This document shows, one piece after another, positions 1-5,084 of a DNA stretch of 5,084 bases; the first letter of the stretch is position 1; every line of letters begins with the position of its first letter. The position numbers and the translations under genes are program-made. The stretch is from NCBI GenBank assembly GCA_012797505.1, contig JAAZOZ010000031.1, forward strand, positions 1 through 5,084. The letters are read 5' to 3'. The notes beneath the pieces were generated by a model. It had not been told where the DNA came from and searched no databases. It was given only the letters and a program-made list of their open reading frames with translations. The stretch is from Smithella sp. (GTDB lineage Bacteria > Desulfobacterota > Syntrophia > Syntrophales > Smithellaceae).

Positions 1-18
1 CGTGTAAATTTTTCGCGG

Positions 19-741
19 CTAGAACCGCTCATACTTCCGCTTGTACTTTTCATACTGCCGCTCGAGAGCCTCTCTGTCGCGAGCCGTCCCGTGCGCGGGA
101 AGATAAACGAAACAGCCCGTCTTCAGCAGGTTTCCCCAACTTGCCACCATGAGCTTCTCATCCGCCGCGAACGGAGGAATCACCGAACCCCGGAAGACGC
201 CGAACAGGGCATCGCCGACGATCGCAATTTCATTTTCGAGGATGACGCTGAGGGACCCGGGCGAATGGCCCGGCGTGGCAAGAAGATGTCCCTGAAACCC
301 CAACGGGCTCAAATCATACCGGTCCGCGATCGTCAGATCGCCGTCAACGGGCCGGTACCGGAAGAACCGTGAAAGATACAGGTGGGACAACCGGTCGGAG
401 ATCCATCCGGTCAGCGGCAGCGTTCCGTGGATCACGGGATTTTCTCCCTTGCGCACGTAGTCCGCTTCCTTCTGGTGGACAATGATTTTCGTGTTGTAGC
501 GCTCTTTGATCGCCGCCGCGTTTTCCGCGTGGTCGTAATGGGTGTGCGTCAGAACCAGCCCGGCCAGCGAACCGCCGCTTACGCCCTGTTCATCCAGCTC
601 CCGGCACAGATTCTTCCAACTGCCCTTTCTGCAGGCGTCCACCAGCAGATGCCGGCCGCGGCAGGAAACAAGAAAGCAGTTGTACATGCCGTGGGAAAGC
701 CTGGAGATGACCTGCCCGCCTTTTGTCGTCCATTGCTTCAT
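19..741 (-). CDS. Metallo-beta-lactamase-fold hydrolase
   Basis: A complete 240-residue protein of the metallo-beta-lactamase superfamily, probably a cytoplasmic dinuclear-metal hydrolase, since no signal peptide is visible. The full metal-ligand set is present: H66-T-H68-Y-D70-H71 (HxHxDH), H159 in ATPGHSPGS, D177 in GDALF and H217 in PAHG. The spacing and the single compact domain of usual length match the glyoxalase II-like hydrolase branch. That branch includes thioesterases, lactonases and other enzymes, so the substrate cannot be named. Residues about 95-135, between the second strand block and the GH motif, are rich in aromatic and basic residues and probably shape the substrate pocket. 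The C-terminus is a charged Lys/Arg/Glu/Tyr helix. The ATG start is well supported by GGAGGAGG five bases upstream, and the gene ends in TAG. It lies 158 bases downstream of the acyltransferase gene on the same strand, so co-transcription is possible but not certain. The fold and active enzyme status are secure from motifs; the biological role is unknown. Confidence 0.93.
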   Translation of the reverse strand: MKQWTTKGGQVISRLSHGMYNCFLVSCRGRHLLVDACRKGSWKNLCRELDEQGVSGGSLAGLVLTHTHYDHAENAAAIKERYNTKIIVHQKEADYVRKGENPVIHGTLPLTGWISDRLSHLYLSRFFRYRPVDGDLTIADRYDLSPLGFQGHLLATPGHSPGSLSVILENEIAIVGDALFGVFRGSVIPPFAADEKLMVASWGNLLKTGCFVYLPAHGTARDREALERQYEKYKRKYERF

Positions 742-899
742 CCCTTCCTCCTCCGGCTGAAGTTCGTTTTCGCCGCGGACGTCTGTTCCCGGTTTTTTGA
801 AACGTGGCGCCCCGGAATCTTCCCCGGCAGCCTGCGCCCGCGGGAGACGTCCGCTGCCCGGAAGCAGGCGAAGCCGGCGGAAGAAACAAAAAACCGCCG
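742..899. other. Intergenic gap with GC-rich inverted repeats
   Basis: This 158-base gap between the acyltransferase stop and the hydrolase start has no credible gene. It holds several short repeats. GCGGACGTC (775-783) is the inverted partner of GACGTCCGC (846-854), and both contain the palindrome GACGTC. Outside each palindrome is a further shared CCCGG (788-792 and 857-861). GCCTGC (830-835) pairs with GCAGGC (864-869), and GGCGG (876-880) pairs with CCGCC (894-898). I found no clear -35/-10 pair and no sigma-54 -24/-12 element on the minus strand. The repeats may simply reflect GC-rich composition; an operator or a leader RNA is possible but unproven. Confidence 0.4.
747..754 (-). promoter_or_regulatory. 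Ribosome binding site of the MBL hydrolase
   Basis: The minus strand reads GGAGGAGG, followed by AAGGG and then the ATG at 741. This double GGAGG gives spacers of 5 or 8 bases, is the strongest Shine-Dalgarno in the window, and fixes the start codon of the hydrolase. Confidence 0.8.
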
Positions 900-912
900 T
901 TAACGGAGACGG
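888..912 (-). terminator. Possible weak intrinsic terminator after the acyltransferase gene
   Basis: On the minus strand a short GC-rich hairpin overlaps the acyltransferase stop codon: CCGT (912-909) can pair with ACGG (900-897), or the inner palindrome CCGTTAACGG (906-897) can fold on itself. It is followed, after CGG, by six T residues (893-888) and further T-rich sequence. The stem is only about four base pairs and lies three bases from the T-tract, so termination would be weak or partial. It is listed because of its position, right after a gene and before the largest gap in the window. Confidence 0.27.
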
Positions 913-2048
913 GCGTCAAAGATGGGGCGGACGGTCTGTTCGCCCAGCGAAGCCAGCTCATTGGCGCAGAATCCCAGAGGATTGGCCTTGCGAAATTCCC
1001 GGACGGAGTAATTCGCCAGGATTTTTTCAACGTTGAGAAGCAGCGCCTCTTTCCGGTCGCTCCAACGCTTTTTCTGCAAATACTGCATCTTCAGGCAGTA
1101 TTTTGTAAAATGCTCCGTTTTGTCGGCAAGATACCGGCGGTTGGCGAGGCCGGGGTCAAAGCCGGGCAGCGCCCGTTCGCGGACCAGCCGGCTCATCTCC
1201 AGAAGAATGCCTTCCAGATTCCGCACAAAGAGTCCTTTGTGAAAAACGACCATTCGGCCGGCGTCCTGCTTCATCTCCGCGAGGCGCTTGAGGTAGTAGG
1301 CGGCCACCTGACTGAAGGTGATGGTGTGAAGCTGCTGGAGGATCTCAAAGAGCGTCCGGTTGAATTCATCCTTGGGCTTGCGAAAAAACACCGGCTGACC
1401 GATGCGGATGAAAACGTCTTTCGCACCCTTCACCAGACGGTCCACCTTGATGTTGACGGGCAGAATAAACACTTTCCGCCCGGTGCCCTGGAACGTGTTT
1501 TCCAGGATGTGATACACGGAGCTGTGAATTTTTTTCAGGCCGCCGTATCCCCAGGTCGTTCCTTCGGGGAAAATCAGCGTCGAAATCCCCCGCGCGCTGC
1601 TTTCCTTGAATTGGTTCAACTGGCCGGATATTTCCCGCCGCAGATCCTCTTCTTTCCGGCTGAAAGACTCCACAAACGGACGATCGATGGCCGCCACCTT
1701 CAGCTTGCGGAAAATCGCCAGGGGAAGACCCAGCCGGTCGATCATCAGCAGAATGCTTCTCAGAAACCGGTTCTTTTTCCCGTAGTTCGTGGAAAGATAC
1801 CGGCCGCTCAGAAAATCGTTTTTGACCATGACCATGAAATCCGGCCTGGGTTTCAGGGCATAGTAAATCCGCGACAGGGACGGAACTTCAAAATAGCTGT
1901 CGTGGGTCACGGCAAACATGACCGGGGTGGGCATCCGGGAAAGGTTCTCCTTCCCCATCAGATGGGCCTTGTGGCGCATGATTTTGGAAGCCAGAAAAAA
2001 TCCGAACAAAATGAATTCATACAGCACGCCGCGGCGCTCCGGTTTCAT
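900..2048 (-). CDS. 1-acylglycerol-3-phosphate acyltransferase-like (LPLAT family) protein with C-terminal extension
   Basis: A 382-residue protein whose first ~220 residues are a glycerolipid acyltransferase (PlsC/LPLAT-type) domain, the family that transfers acyl chains to lysophosphatidate and related lipids at the inner membrane. Residues 9-23 form a hydrophobic stretch (LYEFILFGFFLASKI) that could anchor it to the membrane. Motif I is THDSYFE, with catalytic H49 but Glu at position 54 where the family normally has Asp (HX4D). Motif II is approximated by VAAIDRP with R123, motif III is the canonical IFPEGTT (159-165), and motif IV is ILPV (195-198). Typical PlsC proteins are about 240-260 residues; here residues ~220-382 form an extra, Lys/Arg-rich, probably helical region I do not recognise. 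The ATG is supported by AAAGGAG seven bases upstream. The gene starts 50 bases after the DUF47 stop and is probably co-transcribed with it. Family assignment is firm; the acceptor substrate is not, and a GPAT, lyso-ornithine lipid or other O-acyltransferase role is possible. Confidence 0.88.
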   Translation of the reverse strand: MKPERRGVLYEFILFGFFLASKIMRHKAHLMGKENLSRMPTPVMFAVTHDSYFEVPSLSRIYYALKPRPDFMVMVKNDFLSGRYLSTNYGKKNRFLRSILLMIDRLGLPLAIFRKLKVAAIDRPFVESFSRKEEDLRREISGQLNQFKESSARGISTLIFPEGTTWGYGGLKKIHSSVYHILENTFQGTGRKVFILPVNIKVDRLVKGAKDVFIRIGQPVFFRKPKDEFNRTLFEILQQLHTITFSQVAAYYLKRLAEMKQDAGRMVVFHKGLFVRNLEGILLEMSRLVRERALPGFDPGLANRRYLADKTEHFTKYCLKMQYLQKKRWSDRKEALLLNVEKILANYSVREFRKANPLGFCANELASLGEQTVRPIFDARLR

Positions 2049-2055
2049 GTTCGCG

Positions 2056-2062
2056 CTCCTTT
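2056..2062 (-). promoter_or_regulatory. Ribosome binding site of the acyltransferase
   Basis: The minus strand reads AAAGGAG with a seven-base spacer to the ATG at 2048. It lies within the 50-base gap after the DUF47 gene and supports both the start choice and translation from a shared transcript. Confidence 0.8.
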
Positions 2063-2098
2063 CGCCCCGAAAGCCCTGAAAAACGGCAAGGGATTCTG

Positions 2099-2719
2099 TC
2101 AGGCATGTTTCAGGACAATCCCTTCCAGAATATTGGAGACGTCTTCGCAGACGTCGATCGCCTCTTCGATTCGTTCAAAAATCTCTTTCCACTTCAGCAG
2201 TTCGATCGCATCCTGCTCGTGGATAAACAGGTTGGTGATCATGGCCCGCAGCGCAACATCGCCGGCGTTTTCCAGCGTGTTGATTTCGACGCAGCCATCC
2301 AGAATCATCCGGCTGTTTTTCATGTTGCGCAACCCCTGGATGATGCTTTTGATCTTCTGGATCGCCGAAAAAAGAATTTCCGCCTGTTTCACGATGTCGT
2401 CATTGGGCTTTTTTACCTTGTACATGTAAACGCGGACGGCGGTGCCTTCGATGTGGTCCAGAATTTCATCCATTTTATTGACCAGCGCGTAGATATCTTC
2501 CCGGTCGATGGGCGTCAGAAAAGTTTTGTGCATCCGTTCGTAGGTTTTATGAGCGATGACATCCGCCTCATGCTCGATTTCCTTCAGCCGGGAGACCCGC
2601 GCCGCCGTATAATTCCGATGGCGGGTCATTTCCAGGAAAAACAATCCGCCCTCTTCAATCTTGTCGGCCAGTTCTTCAAAAAAATCAAAAAAACTTTCTT
2701 CTTTCGGAAAGAACCGCAT
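2099..2719 (-). CDS. DUF47 family (PhoU-like) protein, putative phosphate transport accessory protein
   Basis: A complete 206-residue, wholly helical, soluble protein of the DUF47/PhoU-like family (formerly TIGR00153), at the family's usual length. It opens with the typical MRFFPKEESFFDFFEELADK region. Acidic PhoU-type metal-binding motifs recur: E49-H-E-A-D53, D84-E-I-L-D88 and E186-E-A-I-D190 with D193 following. These four-residue-spaced acidic pairs on helical bundles bind metal clusters in PhoU structures. Known family members (for example Pap of rhizobia) are usually encoded next to a low-affinity PiT phosphate permease and are thought to modulate it. No permease is visible here: the gene lies between an HD-GYP regulator 49 bases upstream and an acyltransferase 50 bases downstream. 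The ATG at 2719 has AAAGGAG ten bases upstream, and the gene ends in TGA. Family assignment is strong; a role in phosphate uptake is inferred from the family only. Confidence 0.9.
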   Translation of the reverse strand: MRFFPKEESFFDFFEELADKIEEGGLFFLEMTRHRNYTAARVSRLKEIEHEADVIAHKTYERMHKTFLTPIDREDIYALVNKMDEILDHIEGTAVRVYMYKVKKPNDDIVKQAEILFSAIQKIKSIIQGLRNMKNSRMILDGCVEINTLENAGDVALRAMITNLFIHEQDAIELLKWKEIFERIEEAIDVCEDVSNILEGIVLKHA

Positions 2720-2729
2720 ATCAAAAGCT

Positions 2730-2736
2730 CTCCTTT
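2730..2736 (-). promoter_or_regulatory. Ribosome binding site of the DUF47 gene
   Basis: The minus strand reads AAAGGAG with a ten-base spacer to the ATG at 2719. Just upstream is an A-rich run (complement of 2739-2745) preceded by a small GCAA-GCG-TTGC hairpin (complement of 2748-2758). That hairpin lacks a following T-tract and so is not a terminator, which leaves read-through from the HD-GYP gene plausible. Confidence 0.75.
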
Positions 2737-2768
2737 AATTTTTTTGAGCAACGCTTGCAACGACACCG

Positions 2769-5084
2769 TCAATCCCGGATGACATAGCCCTTTTCCCGGA
2801 AAAGGCGCAGGCAGGCGTCCACGACCTCCGGATCATAAAGACGGCCGCGATTTTTGGCAATTTCGTCCAGCGCTTTTTCGAGTCCCAGCGAAGGCCGGTA
2901 GGGACGATGCGTCGCCATGGCTTCCACAACGTCGGCCACGGCCAGAATCCGCGACTCCGGAAGAATTTTGTCCCCGGTCAGACCGTTGGGATACCCGGAT
3001 CCGTCCATCCGCTCGTGATGTTCGATGATCATCCGCGCGATGGGCCAGGGAAATTCAATGTCCTTGACAATGTCATAACCGGATTGGGCGTGCGTTTTGA
3101 TCAGGTTGAATTCCAGAGCCGTCAATTTCCGCGGTGAGCTGAGGATCTCGGAAGGCACGGAGACTTTTCCGATGTCATGGATGATGGCGGCCATTCGCAG
3201 GCCGCTGATCTGCTCCGGGGACAGTCCCATTTCCCGGGCGATGGCCCGGGCGATATCGGCGACGCGGCGCTGATGGCCCGCCGTGTAAGGGTCTTTGGTT
3301 TCCACCACGGAAGCAATGGCCTGAATGGTCCCCCCCAGAGCTTTTCGCAATTGCTCGACGCTGTTTCGCCGGCTGGTGATGTCTTCCATCAGTCCTTCAA
3401 AATAGAGCGTTTTCCCCTGCTCATCGCGAATGGCCTGGATCGTCAGCGATGCCCAGATGAGGCTTTTGTCCTTCCGGATGAATTGCAGCTCCTCGTTTTC
3501 GATCAGGTCCTGTTGTTCCATCCGCTTGATGGTTTGTGCTCTTTGTTCGGGATGAGCATACAATTGGTTGGCAATATCGGTCACGCTGTCCATCAGTTCT
3601 TCGGGAGAACCATACCCCAGAATTCTCGCCATGGCCGGATTGGCCATGAGAAATTTTCCTTCAGGCGTTGCCCGGAAAATACCTTCCTGGGCATTCTGAA
3701 AGACACTGCGGTATTGATTTTCGCTCTCCCGCAGCGCCGCTTCAGCCTGGACTTGTCGGGTAATGTCCTGATAGATGATCTGATCATGCGGCTGCCCGTT
3801 CCAGACAATCTGCTTGCGGAAAGCCCGGACGTGACGGATGCCGCCGCTTTTGGTCACAATATCAATCGTATATTCGTCCTGATCCCTCTCTCCCCTGTCT
3901 CTTTTTGCCTTTCTGGCCAGATACTCTTCGTAGCTCGCGGGGGTATAACGCTGTTTCAGTGGAACGCTTTGAAATTCGGCCAGGTTTTCAAACCCGTAAA
4001 TATCCAGAATCGCCCGGTTGGCATAAAGCGTCTCGCCGTCCGCGGTAACGATTCGGATGCCCAGCGGAGACTCGTCCATGGATCGACGAAAATTCGCTTC
4101 GCTTTCGCGCAATTTTTCCTCTGCTTTTTTCTGCCCGGTGATGTCCAGAGAAAGGCAGCCGATCAGGGGCGGCTTGTTCTGCCGGCGAATGGGAAACCGA
4201 TGGGTGATCCAGGTATGCGGTCCGTCCTTCTGGGGCCTTTGCGTGACGGACTGCACCACTTCGCCCCGCAAAACCGCTTCATCCTCTTTTTTGGATATGA
4301 GAGCGATCTCTTCAGGCCAGATTTCCTCGCTCTTTTTTCCCAGCCACTCCTGCGGCTGCACGCCGAAACATTCTTCAACACTCCCCGTCAGATAAATGAT
4401 GCGCCGGTCGGAATCCTTGATGTAGGCGCTGCCCGGAAAATACCGCATGAACTGCCCGAAGAGCTCTTCGCTGTCCCGCCGGGCGTTATCCGCGAGCACC
4501 CGCTCCGTGACATCCCGGGCGTCGCAAACGAGGCCTTCAATCCTGCCGTCGCGAAAAAGGGGCGATCCGCTGATATCCAGATATTTCCTGGTTCCGTCCG
4601 CGGCGATCGCTTCATAGACGGCCGATGTGATGATTTTACCCTCCAGAACCTGACCGATGTTTTGGGTCGCCAGCTGGAAAGATTGCGGCGTCATGATGGT
4701 CCTTAGGTCTTCCACGGACCGGCCGACAAACTCTCCCGGACGGTATCCCAGGATCCTTTCCGCGCTCGGCGAGACACTTGCAATGGTGAGATTTGCGTCA
4801 AAAACAAGAACGATGTCGGTGATGTTTTCAAAGCTCAGCCGGTACTTTTCCTCCATCGTCCGCAACCGCTCGTTGGCCTGTTCCAAATCGAGCAGTTTCT
4901 TCTCCAGTTGATTGAAAAGGACTTCATTGTGCTGGCGGAAAAACTCCATCTCTTCGCCGAGCGGCTTTCTCGCCTCCCGGGAAGCAAAACGGCTTTCTTT
5001 CAGGACATCTTCCACCATCGCGATCAGCGCCTCCGGTTCCTGGGGCTTGAAGACAAACCGCTCCGCGCCGAGACTCAATGCAAA
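2769..5084 (-). CDS. Response regulator with four PAS domains and HD-GYP output domain (5' partial)
   Basis: The gene runs off the right edge; 771 codons are visible and the frame is open to the last base, beginning in-frame with FALSLGAERFVFKP. That is the end of a receiver domain: final strand plus the conserved Lys-Pro. The apparent TTG start at 5078 is internal, and the phospho-acceptor Asp lies outside the window. Counting from that TTG as residue 1, a charged, probably coiled-coil linker covers ~45-78, followed by four PAS domains at ~78-195, 203-317, 326-444 and 453-570, each ending in a DIT/DVT-type motif before a helical linker. The HD-GYP domain fills ~578-769. Its cyclic-di-GMP phosphodiesterase signature is complete: E593, H602, H634-D635-x-x-K638, H663, HHE (687-689), D692-G-S-G-Y-P697, D716 and RPYR (725-728). 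It is probably a cytoplasmic two-component regulator that degrades c-di-GMP on phosphorylation or PAS sensing; no membrane segment is visible. No GGDEF partner or kinase lies in the window. It ends in TGA, 49 bases before DUF47. Confidence 0.93.
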   Translation of the reverse strand, partial: FALSLGAERFVFKPQEPEALIAMVEDVLKESRFASREARKPLGEEMEFFRQHNEVLFNQLEKKLLDLEQANERLRTMEEKYRLSFENITDIVLVFDANLTIASVSPSAERILGYRPGEFVGRSVEDLRTIMTPQSFQLATQNIGQVLEGKIITSAVYEAIAADGTRKYLDISGSPLFRDGRIEGLVCDARDVTERVLADNARRDSEELFGQFMRYFPGSAYIKDSDRRIIYLTGSVEECFGVQPQEWLGKKSEEIWPEEIALISKKEDEAVLRGEVVQSVTQRPQKDGPHTWITHRFPIRRQNKPPLIGCLSLDITGQKKAEEKLRESEANFRRSMDESPLGIRIVTADGETLYANRAILDIYGFENLAEFQSVPLKQRYTPASYEEYLARKAKRDRGERDQDEYTIDIVTKSGGIRHVRAFRKQIVWNGQPHDQIIYQDITRQVQAEAALRESENQYRSVFQNAQEGIFRATPEGKFLMANPAMARILGYGSPEELMDSVTDIANQLYAHPEQRAQTIKRMEQQDLIENEELQFIRKDKSLIWASLTIQAIRDEQGKTLYFEGLMEDITSRRNSVEQLRKALGGTIQAIASVVETKDPYTAGHQRRVADIARAIAREMGLSPEQISGLRMAAIIHDIGKVSVPSEILSSPRKLTALEFNLIKTHAQSGYDIVKDIEFPWPIARMIIEHHERMDGSGYPNGLTGDKILPESRILAVADVVEAMATHRPYRPSLGLEKALDEIAKNRGRLYDPEVVDACLRLFREKGYVIRD

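Noticed and set aside
6..28. A small hairpin (GCGG/CCGC at 15-18 and 25-28) over the hydrolase stop codon as a terminator.
   Set aside because: On the minus strand it is followed by GAAAAATTT, not a T-tract, and the stem is only four to five base pairs.
382..903. A 173-codon plus-strand frame opposite the hydrolase and running through the intergenic gap.
   Set aside because: It is codon-register antisense to the MBL gene, with no protein-like motifs. The gap portion is low-complexity and GC-rich.
590..1030. A 146-codon minus-strand frame bridging the acyltransferase 3' end and the hydrolase 5' end.
   Set aside because: It overlaps two well-supported genes in a different frame, is rich in Arg/Pro/Gly as expected for out-of-frame GC-rich sequence, and has no family signature.
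804..2429. A 541-codon open frame on the plus strand, opposite the acyltransferase and part of the DUF47 gene.
   Set aside because: Opposite the acyltransferase it is in exact codon register (each plus codon is the reverse complement of a sense codon), so stops need sense TTA, CTA or TCA, which are rare in this GC-rich coding style. The translation has no recognisable domain, and the opposing genes are unambiguous.
2748..2758. The GCAA-CGC-TTGC hairpin in the gap before DUF47 as a terminator.
   Set aside because: On the minus strand the hairpin is followed by TC and an A-run, not a T-run, so it does not have intrinsic terminator form.
3177..4706. A 509-codon open frame on the plus strand, opposite the PAS/HD-GYP gene.
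   Set aside because: It shows the same codon-register mirror effect as the other long antisense frame. The product has no family resemblance, while the minus-strand product has intact PAS and HD-GYP motifs across the same bases.
5076..5078. TTG as the true start of the HD-GYP protein.
   Set aside because: The frame continues upstream to the window edge (Phe-Ala before this Leu codon), and the sequence begins in the last part of a receiver domain, so the real start lies beyond the window.

Overview
The window carries four protein-coding genes, all on the minus strand, packed head to tail. Read in the direction of transcription (right to left) they are: a response regulator with four PAS domains and an HD-GYP output domain, cut by the right edge (5084-2769); a PhoU-like DUF47 protein (2719-2099); a 1-acylglycerol-3-phosphate acyltransferase-like protein with a long C-terminal extension (2048-900); and a metallo-beta-lactamase-fold hydrolase (741-19). 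No RNA gene, insertion sequence, CRISPR array or tRNA was seen.

The first three genes are separated by only 49 and 50 bases. DUF47 and the acyltransferase each have an AAAGGAG ribosome binding site, so these three could be one transcript. A larger gap of 158 bases precedes the hydrolase gene. It holds a weak T-tract structure just after the acyltransferase stop, some GC-rich inverted repeats, and a strong GGAGGAGG ribosome binding site. The hydrolase could therefore be either the last gene of the operon or a separate unit. I saw no convincing sigma-70 or sigma-54 promoter in any gap.

The organism looks like a moderately GC-rich Gram-negative bacterium (mid-50s percent by eye). The multi-PAS HD-GYP architecture, the DUF47 protein and the general protein style suggest an anaerobic deltaproteobacterium (Desulfobacterota, perhaps Syntrophales-like). 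This is an impression from protein style, not a demonstrated placement.

Functionally the genes touch cyclic-di-GMP turnover or signalling (HD-GYP), phosphate transport accessory function (DUF47), phospholipid acylation (acyltransferase) and an unassigned hydrolysis (MBL). The sequence does not show that they form one pathway. This is mostly ordinary chromosomal content. The points most worth a second look are the HX4E variant of the acyltransferase catalytic motif with its unexplained C-terminal region, and a DUF47 gene without an adjacent phosphate permease.
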